Part shown: one piece after another, positions 34,205-46,828 of the stretch
Layout: each line of letters starts with the position of its first letter
How positions within the stretch are numbered: the stretch's first letter is position 1
Assembly: GCA_947172415.1 (NCBI GenBank)
Contig: OX359197.1
Coordinates: 3,224,001 to 3,288,000 of the forward strand
Origin: Chondrosia reniformis
Taxonomy: Eukaryota > Porifera > Demospongiae > Chondrillida > Chondrillidae
Length of the DNA stretch: 64,000 nt
Direction: 5' to 3'
Translations under genes and position numbers: made by a program
Notes under the pieces: generated by a model
Told to the model about the DNA's origin: nothing
What the model saw: the letters and a program-made list of their open reading frames with translations, nothing else
Databases searched by the model: none

Positions 34205-37200
34205 GTGGTTTGTACTAGCTGTATTTACTACTTGTATGTAGCATTAACATGTACTAGTTTAATGTGTATGTACAGTTACATGTAGTGCTTGTGTGTACTA
34301 GGTATATGTACTAGTGGTAACCACTAATTGTATGTATTAGTAGTATGTACTAGTACAAGTTATATTTACTAGTTGTAGGTACTAGTTGTATGTAGTGGTT
34401 GTATGTAGTAGTTGTATGTACTAATTGTATGTACTAGTTGTGTGTACCACTTGTATGTACTAGTTGCATGTTCTAGTTGTATTTACTGATTGTAGTTACT
34501 AAATGTGTCTACTAGTTGTAAGTACTAGTTGTATGTATAAGTTTTATGTACTTGTTGTTTTTACTCGATGTGTGTAGTAGTTGTCTGTACTAGTCGTGTG
34601 ATCTAATTGTAGTTACTAGTTGTGTAGTAGTTGTAAATATTAGTTGTCTGCATTATTTGTATGTACTAGTTGTACTTACTAGTTACTGGTTGTATGGTAT
34701 AGTTGAATGAACTAGTTGTATATTCCTGTTGTATGTACTAGTTGTATGTACTAGTTGTATGTACTAGTTGTATATACTAGTTGTATGTAGTAGTTGTATG
34801 GACTATTTGTATGTACTAGTTGAATGTACTAGTTGTATGTACTAGTTGTATGTGCTAGTTGTAGGTTTTATTACTACTTATACTAGGTACTAGGTGGGTA
34901 CTAGTTGTATGTACTAGATACTAGTTGTCTGTACTAGTTATATTTGTATCTATTTGTAATATGCAGTCGTTGTGTGTACTAGTTATATGTATTTGTTGAA
35001 TGTACTAGTTGTGTGTAGTAGTTGTATGTACTAGTTGTCAAAACTAGTTGTATGTAGTAGTTGTATATACTAGTTGTACTTACTAGTTACTCTTTGAATG
35101 GTCTAGTTGTATGAACTAGTTGTATGTACTAGTAGTATTAGTTTTATGTACTAGTTGTGTGTACTAGCTATATTTATTAGTTTTATGTACTAGTTGTATG
35201 TACCAGTTGTATGCACTAGTTGTATGTACTAATTGTATGTACTAGTTTTATGTACTAGTAGTATATACTAGTTGTAGGTTCTAGTACTAGTTATACTATG
35301 TACTAGGTAGGTAGTCATTGCATGTACTAGTCACTAGTTGAATGTACCACCTGTATGTACTAATTTAATCAACAAGTTGTATGTACTAGTTCTGTTTAAT
35401 TGTTGTATGTACTAGTTCTATGTACTAGTTCTATGTCCTAATTGTATTTATTAATTGTATATACTAGTTGTATGTACTAGTTGTATATAAGTAATCCAAA
35501 CTATACAGTTGTATGTTATAGTTGTATATACTTGTTATTTGTATTTGCCGTATATACTGGTTGTGTGTGATTGTTGTATGCACTAGTTGTATGTACAAGG
35601 TGTGTGTATTAGTTGTATGTACTATTTATATGTATTAGTAATATGTGTAAGTACTAGGTATATCTACTAGTTGGATGTTATAGTTAAATGTACCAGTTGT
35701 ATGTACTATTTAGAGGTTTAATGTATACGTGTATGTAATAGGTATATGTACTACTTGTATGTACAAGTTGCATGTTCTAGTTGTATGTACTGATTGTATT
35801 GACTAAATGTATCTACTAGTTGTATATACTAGTTGAATGTATAAGTTGTATGTACTTGTCATTTGTACTAGTTGTATGTAGTAGATGTGTGTACAAATTG
35901 TATGTACTAGTTGTATGTACTAGTCGTGTCTTCTAATTGTAGTTACTAGTTGTGTAGTAGTTGTATCTACTAGTTGTATGTACTAGAAACCAGTTGTATG
36001 CACTAGTGGTAAATAGTAGTTGAATGTATTATTTGTATATACTAGTTGTACTTACTAGTTACTAGTTGTGTGGTATAGTTGTATGAACTAGTTGTATATT
36101 CCAGCTGTATGTACTAGTTGTATGTACCAGTAGTAAGTATTATTTTTATGTACTAGTTGTTGGCACTAGTTGTATGTGGTAGTTGTATGTACTAGTTGTA
36201 TATACTAGTTGTATGTACTACTTGTATGCACTATTCATTGGTACTAGTTATATGTGTACGACTAGGAATACATACTACTGGTATGTACAACTTTTATGTA
36301 CTGTTGTATTTACTGATTGTATGTCCTAGTTGTATTTACTAGTTTTATGTACTATTGGTATGTCTAGTTGTATGTACCAAATATGTACCAATTGTATGTA
36401 CTAGTTGTATGTACTAGATGCATTTACTGGTTGTATGTACCAGTTGTATGTACTAGTTTTATGTACTGGTTGTAGGATCTAGTACTAGTTGTACTATGTA
36501 CTAGGTAGGTACTAGTTGTATGTACCAGTTGTGTGTATTCGTTGTATGTACTAGTTGTAGGTTCTAGTACTAGTTGTACTAGGTACTAGGTAGGTACTAG
36601 TTGTATGTACCAATTGTATCTACTAGTTGTATGTCCAGTTGTATGTACACTGTTTTATGTACTAGTTGTTGGTACTAGTTGTTTGTACTAGCTATGTACT
36701 TGTTGTATGTACTAGTTGCATGTAACTAGTTTTAATAACTTGTTATATGTACAGTTGTATATAGCAGTTGAATGTACATTTATATGTACTAGCTATATGT
36801 GTACTCTTATTTATATGCAGTCCTTGTGTGTACTAGTTATATGTATTAGTTGTATGTACTAGTTGGGTATAGCAGTTGGATGAATTAGTTTTATGTACCA
36901 GTAATTAGTTGTATGTACTAGTTGTAAATACTAGATGCATGTTGTAGTTGTATGGTCTAGTTGTATGAACTAGTTGCATGCTCAAGTTGTATGTACTAGT
37001 TGTGTGTACTAGTTGTGTGTACTAGTTTTATGTACTAGTTGTATGTACTAGTTGTATGCAATAGTTGTAAGTACTGGTTGTATGCACAGTAGTGTGTAGC
37101 AGTTGAATGTACATTTAAATGTACTTGTTATATGTGTATGTATAACTAATATGCAGTTGTTGTGTGTACTAGTTATATGTATTAGCTGAATTTACTAGTT

Positions 37201-38898
37201 GTGCTTATTAGTTGTATGAATTAATTGTATGTACTAGTAACTACTTGCATGTACTAGCTTTAAATACTAATATTATGTTGTATTTGTATGTAGTAGTTGT
37301 ACTTATTAGTTACTAGTTGTATGGTCTAGTTGTATGAACTAGTTATATGCTGGAGTGGTATGTATTAGTTGTGTGTACTAGTTGTATGTACTAGTTGTAT
37401 GTACTAGATGTATATACTGGTTGCACGTACTAATTGTATGTACTAGTTGTATGTCGTCCAAACTAGATGAATGTACTAGTTGTATGTACTAGTCATATGT
37501 ATTATTTGAATGAACTAGTTGTGCATAATTATTGTATCTACTAGTTACATTTACTAGTTGTAGGTTCTAGTTGTATGTACTAGTTGTATTTACTAGTGAT
37601 AAGTATTAGTTGAATGTACTAGTTATATTTACTAGTTGTAGGTTCTAGTTGTATATACTAGTTGTATGTCCCAGTTGTATGTACTAGTAACTAGTTGTAA
37701 ATACTAGTAACTAGTTTAATGTACTGGTTGTATGTACTAGTTGTATGTACAAGTTGTAGGTTCTAGTACTAGTTGTACTAGGTACTAGGGAGGTACTAGT
37801 TGGATGTACCAATTGTGAGTACTCGTTGTGTGTACTAGTTGTAGGTTCTAGTACTAGTTGTACTAGTTACTAGGTAGGTACTAGTTGTATGTACTAATTG
37901 TATGTTCTAGTTGTATGTCCAGTTGTATGTACCCAGTTATATGTACTACTTGTGGGTATTAGTTGTCTGTACTAGCTTTGTACTAGTTGTAAGTTCTAGT
38001 TGTACGTAACTAGTTGTAATAACTAGTTGTACGTACAGTTGTATGTAGCAGTTGAATGTACATTTATATGTACTAGTTATATGTGTATGTATTATTTATA
38101 TGCAGTCCTTGTGTGTACTAGTTAAATGTTTTAGTTTGTATATAATAGTTGTGTGTAGTAGTTAGATGAACTAGTTTTATGTACTAGTAATTAGTTGTAT
38201 GTACTAGTTGTAAATACTAGATGTATGTAGTAGTTGTACGTACTAGTTCCACTTACTAGTTACTAGTTGTATGGTCTAGTTGTATGAACTAGTTGCATGT
38301 TCCAGTTGTATGTACTAGTTGTATGTTCTAGTTGTATGTACTAGTTTTATATACTATTTATAGGTCCTAGTTATATGTGTATGACTAGGTATACTTGAGA
38401 TTTGTATGTACTACATATATGTAATAGTTGTATGTTTGAGTTGTATGAACTAGTTGTATGTACTAGTGCTAGTTATATTTATTAATTGTAGGTACTAGTT
38501 GTATGTGCTAGTTGCATGTAGTAGTTGTATGAACCTTTTGTATGTACTAGTTGTATGTACTAGTTCTATTTACTAGTTGTATGTACTAGTTATATTTACT
38601 TGACGTATTTACTGTATAGTTTGTACTAGTAGTATGTTGTGTTTGTATGTACTAGTTGTATCTACTAGTTGTATATACTAGTTGTATGTACTAGTTGTAT
38701 CTACAAGTTGTGTGTACTAGTTGTATGTCCTACTTGTATGTACTAGTTGTATATATTAGCTAGTTTTAGGTACTCGTATGTACTAGTTGTATGAATTAGT
38801 TGTATGTACTAGTTGTACTGGCTAGTTACTAGTTGTAAGGTTTAGTTGTGTGAACTAGTTGCATGTTCTAGTGGTATGTACTTGTTGTATGTCCTAAT
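34205..38898 (+). repeat. 13-bp satellite, plus polarity, 4.7-kb block
   Basis: The longest plus-polarity block. The marker module TTGTAGGTTCTAGTACTAGT then TGTACTAGGTACTAGGTAGG occurs at about 34,860, 35,270, 36,470, 36,560, 37,755 and 37,845. A second module (CAGTTG..TGTAGCAGTTGAAT then GTACATTTA, followed by TTATATGCAGTC.TTGTGTG) occurs at about 36,750, 37,085 and 38,040. Both are inverse copies of modules in the minus-polarity blocks. Confidence 0.93.
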
Positions 38899-39678
38899 CA
38901 GAGAGTACGGTAGTACTCTCTATGTATTGATGGTACGGGTTGTTTCGTTTTCCCCATACATTGGTATAGGAGCGAAATTCTGAAATAGGCTGAAAATCGC
39001 CAAAACGAGACTATGTAGAGTTGAATATAGAACAAACATGCTATAAATTGGCCTTGAAGGCAAGCGACCGTGTATCGTTGGCAAACGAACGAACTTTGAA
39101 ATCTCCCATTTTCGTTTTCTTCTTCTTCATCTTCTTCTTCATCTTCTTCTTCATCTTCTTCATCTTCTTCGCCCGCTGTAACTAAAAAACGAAATAAGCC
39201 TTCGGACTACTTCTTAATCGAAATTACTCTAAATTTTCCGAGCTGTATTCTTTTGTAGAAGCGAGAGCGATAACGCTATTATTGAGTATGACAGTTTTCA
39301 TGGCTCAAGAGTCAAGACCTCAATAAATTCGCCATTTTAATGACGTCATAATCAGTCGAAGATTGCAAAACCAAAGTGGTTTAAAATACAACGAATTCCT
39401 AGCTTATGCTCCATAAAAAGTACAGAAACTAGAGAACAATAAAAATTTTCTACAAAAATAGTGAAGATGTAGGGATGGCACAAAAAGCATAGAAACAAGA
39501 AAGGGATGTTACACAGTGAAGCATTAGCTATGCATGAATCCTACAAGCAAGGGTGTTGTATGATTCGTGCATATATAGCTAATGCTTCACTGTGTAACAT
39601 CCCTTTCTTGTTTCTATGCTTTTTGTGCCATCCCTACATCTTCACTATTTTTGTAGAAAATTTTTATTGTTCTCTATT
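38899..39678 (+). mobile_element. hairpin-rich element, copy 2
   Basis: Same layout as 28,027-28,771. It starts AGAGAGTACGGTAGTACTCT-CT, then GGTATAGGAGCGAAATTC, an expanded TTCTTCTTCATC tract at 39,115-39,170, GCTCCATAAAAAGTACAGAA, and the terminal hairpin. No satellite occurs inside. Confidence 0.75.
39433..39678. repeat. terminal ~100-bp-arm hairpin, copy 2
   Basis: The arms start AGAGAACAATAAAAATTTTC and run through GATGGCACAAAAAGCATAGA. They are identical to each other but differ from copy 1 at ATTAAA/CAATAAA, CAT/CAC and GTAGAG/GCATAG. Each difference is present in both arms. Confidence 0.92.
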
Positions 39679-40286
39679 GTATTGTAGGTGCCACTTGTAT
39701 GTACTAATTGGATATAATATTTACATGTACTAGTTTTATGTACTTGATGTATCTAATGGTTGTATGTACTAATTGAATGTACTAGTTGCATGTACTAGTT
39801 GTGTGTCCTAGTATAATTTATATTTACTAATCTTAGGTACTAGTTGTATGTGCTAGTTGTATATCCTATATGTATGTAGTAGTTGTATATACTAGTTGTA
39901 CTTACTTGTTACTAGTTGCAAGTTCTAGTTGTATGAACTAGTTGTATGTTCCAGTTGTATGTACAAGTTTTATTAACTAGTTGTATATACAGTTGTGTGT
40001 AGCAGTTGAAAGTACATTTAAATGTACTAGTTATATGTGTATGTATTAGTTATATGCAGTCGTTATGTATAGTAGTTATATGTATTAGTTGTCTGTACTA
40101 GTTGCATGTACTAGTTGTATGTATTATTTGTATGTACTATTTATATGTATTAGTTAGTTTTCCTAGTTGTATGTACTATTTGTATGTACTATTTATATGT
40201 ACTTTTTATATGTGTATGTATTAGTTTTATGTATTAGTTTTATGTACTAGTTGTATGTTTTAGTTTTATGTATTAGTTTTATGTAC
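39679..40286 (+). repeat. 13-bp satellite, plus polarity
   Basis: Ends at a flip near 40,287 with TTGTATACAACTAGTACATA, a head-to-head junction of two satellite units (TTGTATACAA is itself palindromic). Confidence 0.92.
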
Positions 40287-42208
40287 TAGTTGTATACAAC
40301 TAGTACATACAATTAGTACATATAACCAGTATATACCACTAGTAAAACTAGGACCTATAAATAGTACATACAATTATTACACATACTTAGTACATAAAGC
40401 TATAACATATATCTAGTACATTTATCTAGTACATATAAATAGTAACTACAACTACTACATACAACTACTACATAAAACTAGTACATAAAAGTAGTACATA
40501 CAAGTAGTACACAATTATTACAAAGAAGTAGTACATACAACAAAAACCTACCTAGTGCCTAGTTTAACTAGTACTAGAACCTACAACTAGTTGATACAAC
40601 TATATAGTACATATCTAGTACATACAACTAGTACATAGAACTATTACATACAAATTGTGCATACAACTAGTACATACAAGTAGTACTACAACTAGTAAAT
40701 AGAAGTACTATATAGAACCAGTACATTAAACTAGTACATAGCTAGCACATACAACTAGTACGTACAACTGGCACATATCAAGTACATACAACTAGACATG
40801 CAAATATTACATAGAATTAGAACATACAACTACTACACACAACTAGTATATACAACTAGTACCGAGCTAGTACCATTTAAAACTTGGACTAAAACCTACA
40901 ACTAGTTCATATAATTAGTACATAAAACTAGTCAATACAACTAGTACTTACAACTAGAACCAGCAATTAGATAATATAACTAGTATATACAAAAATTACA
41001 CACAACTAGTCTAAACAACTAGAACATATAAACAGTACATACAACTATTACATACAATTAGGACATACAACTAGTACATACAACAAGTAGATACGACTAG
41101 TATATAAAACTAGTATATATAACTAGTACACACAACTACTACTTATAACTAATACATACTCATATAACTAATTCTTATAAATAGTACTTACAACTAGTAC
41201 ATACTACTGGTACATACAACTAGTACATACAACTAGGACATACAACTAGTACATACACGTAGTACAAAAAACTAGTACATAGAACAAGTAGTTAGGACTA
41301 GTCCTCACAACGAGTACATACAACTAGTACATAGGTAGAACATACAACTAGTAAATACAACTAATACGTGCAACTGTTACTATACTTGCACAAACAACTA
41401 GTTTATACAACTATTACAAGCAACTAGTTCATACATGTAGTATATACAACTAGTACACACACCTAGTACAAACAAGTAGGACCTACATCTAGTAAATATA
41501 AGTAGTGCTAGGACATACAACTAGTAAATACTACTATTACATTCACCTAGTACATACAACATATACAAACAAGTAGTACATATAACTAATACATACAACT
41601 AGAACATACATCTAGTACATACATCTACTACTTACAACTAGAACATAGACCTAGTACATACAACTAGTACATATACAACAAGTACATTCCACTAATACAT
41701 TTTACTAGACCATACACATATAATTAGTACATATAAATAGTACATACTACTACTACATACATCTAGTACATTAAACTAGAACCGCAACTAGTAAATAGAA
41801 CTATTACAAACAACTAGTACATACAACTTGTACATATGATTAGTCCATATAACTACTACATACAACTAGAACATACAACTAGTACATAAGTGGTTCATAC
41901 TACTAATACATACAACTAGTACATATAATTAGTACATACAACTATTACAGTCAACTAGTACATACAACAAGTACATACAACTACTACTTACAACTAGTAC
42001 ATACACCTAGTACATTTAACTAGTACATACAACAAGTACACACCACTAATACATATTACTAGAACATACACATATAACTAGTACATATAAATAGTACATA
42101 CTACTACTACATACATCTAGTACAATCAACTAGTACATGCAACATGTACAAACAATATGGAAAAAATAGGGGAACTTCAAGATCTAAAGCCTATCTGAAG
42201 GCATCGAT
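40287..42208 (-). repeat. 13-bp satellite, minus polarity
   Basis: The right end (ACTAGTACATGCAACATGTA then CAAACAATATGG) is the conserved left flank of the hammerhead elements. Confidence 0.92.
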
Positions 42209-42543
42209 GTCATCATCATTTAACTCTGGGTATTACCCCTGCCCTACTATTAGTGGGCTGCCACACTTTTGGCTGTACCCATTATTTTCTGATAAGGAAA
42301 CCACAAGCTTTTATGCTTCTTGGAGTACATATTAGCAGACTAGCCACTCAAACTTCCATCATTTGCCACACTGACGAGTCCAAATAAGGACGAAACAGTT
42401 GTCTGTTGCTTGACCATCTTTTGAGTGGCTAAGGGGAAACTCTGGTTCCCATCAAGCGATCTTCGGTTCCGTCCATTAGCTCATTGCACTCTTCAAGGGA
42501 CATGAATGGGCAGGGGTAAAACCCAGAGTTAAATGATGATGAC
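42209..42543 (+). mobile_element. hammerhead-bearing TIR element, copy B
   Basis: 335 bp. The left end is GTCATCATCATTTAACTCTG then GGTATTACCCC; the right end is the inverse, CCCAGAGTTAAATGATGATG then AC. It contains the best preserved hammerhead in the window. CATGTACAAACAA occurs just outside on both sides, either a target duplication or satellite context. Confidence 0.82.
42365..42409 (+). ncRNA. hammerhead ribozyme B, core intact
   Basis: Type I order: stem I GCCACA (42,365), CTGACGA (42,371), stem II GTCC-AAATAA-GGAC (42,378-42,391), GAAA (42,392), a minimal stem III CAGTTGTC ending in the cleavage triplet GTC (42,401-42,403), stem I return TGTTGC with one U-C mismatch. Stem I extends further out with TAGCCACTCAAA (42,341) against TTTTGAGTGGCTA (42,419). 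All conserved core residues are present. The very short stem III resembles hammerheads of metazoan Penelope-like elements and small retrozymes, which act best as tandem dimers. Cleavage is predicted after 42,403. Confidence 0.85.
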
Positions 42544-43588
42544 ATGTACAAACAAGTACTACATATAACTAATACATACAACAAGAACATACATCTAGTA
42601 CATACAACTGCCACTTACAACTAGTACATACAACTACTATATACAACTAGCACTAGCAACTAGTTCATTAAACTACAAATACAACTAGTACATAGAACTA
42701 TTACATACAACTAGTATATACAACTAGTTCTACAACTTGTAAATAGAACCAGCATATACAATTAGGACTACAACTAGTACATAGAATTAGTTCATACAAC
42801 TAGTACATACATCTAGTACATACAACTAGACCATACTACTAGTAACTAGTAAGTACAACTACACAACTAACACATACAACTAGTACATACAACTAGTACA
42901 AATAATTAGTACATACAAGTATTACATTCAAATAGTACATACAACTAATACCTACAACTAGTAAATATAACTAGTACTAGTAAATTTAACTCGTACATAC
43001 AAAATGTAAAAAAGTCTTACATATAAATAAACATACAACTTGTACACACATCTAGTACATACAACTAACACTTACAACTTGTACATACAACTACTACAAA
43101 AAACTAGTACTTGTAAATAGTTCATTAAATTAGAACTAAAACTAGTACATAGGAATAGCACATACAACTAGTATTACAACTAGTACATACAACGAGTATG
43201 TACAACGAGTACTTACAACTAGTACATACAACTAGTAACCACTTTATACAACTAGTACATATAACTAGTATATACAAGTAGTACCTACAACTAATATATA
43301 TAACTAGTACTAGTACATACAATCAGTACATACAACAAGTACATACAACAAGTACCTACAACTAGTAAATATTACCAGTACTATGACATACAACTAGTTC
43401 ATATCATTAGTTTATACAACTAGTACATACAACTAGTACACACAACAAGTACATAACTGGTACATACAACTGGTTCATACAACTATTACATACAACTATT
43501 ACTAATACTAGTAAATAGAATTAGTAAAAACAACTGGTACATACAACTAGTACCTACAACTACTACATACATCTAGTGCATACAACTA
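42544..43588 (-). repeat. 13-bp satellite, minus polarity
   Basis: The left part, ACAAACAAGTACTACATATA then ACTAATA, is shared with the outer flanks of copies A and C. Confidence 0.9.
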
Positions 43589-44958
43589 TAGTGTGTGCCA
43601 CCATAACTTGCCAAAAATATTATAATGTATATTTTGGTCAATTTCAAATTTGGAATGAGCAACCTGTAAAAAATTTGCAAGGGTGATTACTTAAGAAATT
43701 TTGATTAAGATATAAAGTTTTTGAGTCGCCATGGTAACACAAATTGCGTAATCTCTAGAAAATGGCCGCACTTTCAAATTCTTGCTTATTTAGAATTTTT
43801 GAATAGCAGCTTTGTACAATAACTATAAATTTTAGTGAAAACCTTTACAAGGGTATTACCTCTAAATGTTACAGAGCGGAATTTAGATTTCTTCCTTTTT
43901 GGAGACTTTATCAAGGTAAATTTATCTAATATATGGTGTCATATATGTAGAAATTTAAAATTAATTGTTCAAGGAAATTCTTTTATAGTGATGTGATTAA
44001 AAAAAGGAGGCATGAAGTAGGAAAGATTACAGAACAAAAATTTGAAAAAGCAAGTATCCAAGGTTTAGCTGGCAATGAATTAGGTGAAAAAATATGATGA
44101 TGGGATTTATATGTCTTCACTTCTTCTGCTGCTTCTACTAATCCCAAATTCTTCTTATAGGCTTCTATATAGTCTCTAAATCTTCTGAAGTATTTCCTGA
44201 CATCATCAGTTGTAAATGAATCATGTGCTGGTTGCACTGTTTAGCGTAGATGCTGAAATGTGTAGTCGCATTGGTTTCTGGCATAAAGTTTAGCTCTACA
44301 CCATACTCTTTCAATCGGGTTGAGTTCACAATGGAATTTGGGAGGAAAAAGACACCTGGGACCTCTTGTTGCTATATGATTTTCCACCTTACTCTTTTCA
44401 AATTTGAAATCGTGCATGTTACTCAAACAGTTAATCATATCTGCCTTTACCATTTGAGAAGTGTCAATCCCTCGTTCTTGTAGTACTATTTTGAGACCCT
44501 TTTGCACACCATGGTTGTCTACCATTGTTTGTCTCTTCCCAGAATCTGCTTCAATAAAGAGATCTTCCTCTAATTGGACATCCTCATCCTCAGACCTAAT
44601 TAGTTCATTGTTTTTCATTTTTTTGGCTTCCCTTGCCTTCTCCAAGGAACTTGTAGAGGTTCTCTTTTTCTTCCATGTTTTTGGTGTCTCCATGTCATCA
44701 AAACAATCAACAATAAATCAGAAACAAAAAGTCGGCCATTTAATTTTTTAATATTTCGCGATAAAAAATGATGTAATCCCTGGTTTGCATCTTAGCAACA
44801 GTGATTTGATTGGCTAAAACCATTTTTTGCTATTCCTCAGCCCTTTTAATTTAAATATCAAAAATTAAACAAAGATATTTACACTAGTCACATTTAATAG
44901 CTTATGAGACGAAAATATGGTAGAATTTTGAAGGGGCACTTTATGATGGCACACACTA
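43589..44958 (-). mobile_element. 1.37-kb deletion derivative of a Tc1/IS630-like transposon
   Basis: The left end is TAGTGTGTGCCACCATAACT then TGCCAAAA and the right end in reverse is TAGTGTGTGCCATCATAAAG then TGCCCC; TA flanks both sides. The pattern TAGT-n6-CA(C/T)CATAA-n3-n-CCAAA is the same as in the 9.3-kb transposon at 14,120-23,416, and the protein remnant is the same family. It is a second, diverged member reduced by internal deletion. Confidence 0.82.
43983..44693 (-). pseudogene. Tc1/IS630-like transposase, internally deleted
   Basis: Begins with a basic N-terminus METPKTWKKKRTSTSSLEKA, runs through an acidic stretch RSEDEDVQLEEDLFIEADSG, then jumps in frame to VQKGLKIVLQERGIDTSQMV and LFPPKFHCELNPIERVW, the C-terminal end of the DDE domain. 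The DNA-binding middle and the first two catalytic aspartates are missing. TAA after QHLR (44,241) interrupts the frame; beyond it the same frame continues TVQPAHDSFTTDDVRKYFRR then FRDYIEAYKKN. It cannot be catalytic, though it could bind DNA if expressed. Confidence 0.82.
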
Positions 44959-45638
44959 TACTACTTGCAACTAGTATATACAACTACTACATAAAACTAG
45001 TACTTGCAACTAGTTCATTAAACTAGAACTTCAACTAGTACATAGATTTGTTATATACAATTAGTATATACAACTAGTACTACAACTAGTAAATAGGGCT
45101 AGCACATTTAACTAGTACTACAACTAGTACAAAGAATTAGTACATACAACTAGTACATACAACAAGCACCTACAATGAGTACATACGACTAGTACTTACA
45201 TCTAGTACATACGACCTGTGCATACAGCTAATACATATTACTAGAACATACGCATATAACTAGTACAAATAAATAGTACATACTGCTATTGCATACACCT
45301 GGTACATTAAACTAGAACTAAAACTTGTACATAGAACTATTACTTACAACTAGTACCTACAACAGTTACAAACAGGTCGTTCATATAAAAAAACAGAGAA
45401 CTAGTACATACAACTAGTACAAACAACTAGTACTTACGACTAGTACGTACAACCAGTACAAACAACTAGTTAATAGCACATACAACTAGTACATACAGCT
45501 AGAACATACAACTAGTAAATATACCTAGTGTATACATCAATTACACATAACTACTACATACAACTAGTATGGAATACATACACCTAATATATACAACTAG
45601 TAAATACAACTGGTACATACGACTAGTACATACAGCTA
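44959..45638 (-). repeat. 13-bp satellite, minus polarity
   Basis: Parts of it (TACAAACAGGTCGTTCATAT, TAGTAAATATACCTAGTGTA then TACATCAATTACACA) repeat a stretch at about 33,590-33,770, indicating segmental duplication. Confidence 0.9.
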
Positions 45639-45760
45639 CACTGCAAGAAAAAGGGCAATTTGCTATAGTTTACAAGTTTTTCAAACTACTGATTTACAGA
45701 ATGTTTGCTAACATTTACACACAAGCTGGTTTGCATAAGGTTTGCTAAGCGTTTGTGTAC
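45639..45760 (-). repeat. EnSpm/CACTA terminus with subterminal repeats
   Basis: CACTGCAAG at the edge of satellite, then GTTTACAAGTTTTTCAAACT, AATGTTTGCTAACATTT, GGTTTGCATAAGGTTTGCTA and AGCGTTTG. TTTGC-type motifs in several orientations are what CACTA transposases bind at element ends. The matching opposite terminus is not in the window. Confidence 0.7.
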
Positions 45761-45857
45761 TGTGGTTTTGTCACCAATTAATTCAGAAAGTCCTATATAA
45801 ACTATACAAAGAGGTGAAGCTTAGTGGAAGTGATAATGATATTCATTAACCAATTTA

Positions 45858-45954
45858 ATGATTAAAATGGATTCTCAGGCTAGAGCAACGTTGCTAATGA
45901 TTCCAGCACCAGCGCCTTTCAGTGGAACAGATATAGGCCAAATAAATTCCAAAG
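45858..45954 (+). other. possible first exon near the EnSpm end
   Basis: Opens ATG ATT AAA ATG and reads SQARATLLMIPAPAPFSGTD then IGQINSKG, running into a consensus donor AAAG|GTAAGA at 45,955. It could be the start of an accessory element gene on the opposite strand to the transposase. No second exon is recognised, and it may be chance. Confidence 0.3.
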
Positions 45955-46828
45955 GTAAGATAAATAACTATACATCACCGTTAAAAGGCAAAAGTTTCCG
46001 TATTTTTATCATTTAGCAGCCTTAATTCCATTTCACTTATGCTTAGTTAGTAATTTCAATATTTACCCCCTTTGAGTTGAAAGGCATAGAAAGGTTCAAG
46101 CTCACCATAAATAATTATCTTAGTTGTTGCTTGGCAGCCATTACAGTGAATGTTAAACGCAAAAGTTTTACCAAACTATTGTATGTTCGTATGTATGTTT
46201 ATAGATGTGATTGATCTTATATCTTTCATGGGTATTCCCGTTTTTATATAGATAGCTTAAAGTGGCATATGATAATATCTTAGAAGGAATCGCCTCACTC
46301 CTCAGTGGTCTTTGCTAAGGTAAGAAGCAGATTAAGTACCTTAAGTATACGTAGTACTTATATGGAACGGAATGTCCTAGGCCTGTATACAGTCAAGAGT
46401 TTAGCTACTCTGATAGAGAGAACAGCAGAAGTATAGTCATTAGAAAATATAAACAGTCGATTATGCAGTGTTTATAATTAACTTATGTACAAACTGTACA
46501 ATCATCAACATATAAAAAAGTGCGTATATTCAATTAATGTTAGTCCTATATCCTGATAGCTATACGTAATTAATTATTAGTGTACAGGATTATGGGTGTT
46601 TGACTTGTTTATTTTTATGTTCTTACCTATGCAACATACATGTTTATAACTTAGAGAATTAACTATTTTAATTATACCAACATGGGGAATTCGCAAGGAT
46701 GTCATTATGCTTACTTCTTATTGTGTATAAATGTAGCATAAAAGTCACTGGATTGAAAGCTTTATGTATAATAAGGATGATAATTAACAACTGTACACAG
46801 TTATATAGTGTTAAGAGAAATTTACAAA
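45955..46828. other. EnSpm non-coding interior
   Basis: AT-rich, no frame I would defend. From 46,230 to 46,784 it is duplicated in reverse at 53,218-53,771. It contains a hairpin-like TAAGTACCTTAAGTATACGT then AGTACTTA at about 46,333. Confidence 0.6.

Noticed and set aside
39506..39733. 75-codon frame starting MLHSEALAMHESY
   Set aside because: Spans the loop and second arm of a terminal hairpin and runs into satellite.
44250..44751. Plus-strand frames of 77 and 96 codons
   Set aside because: Antisense to the deleted transposase.
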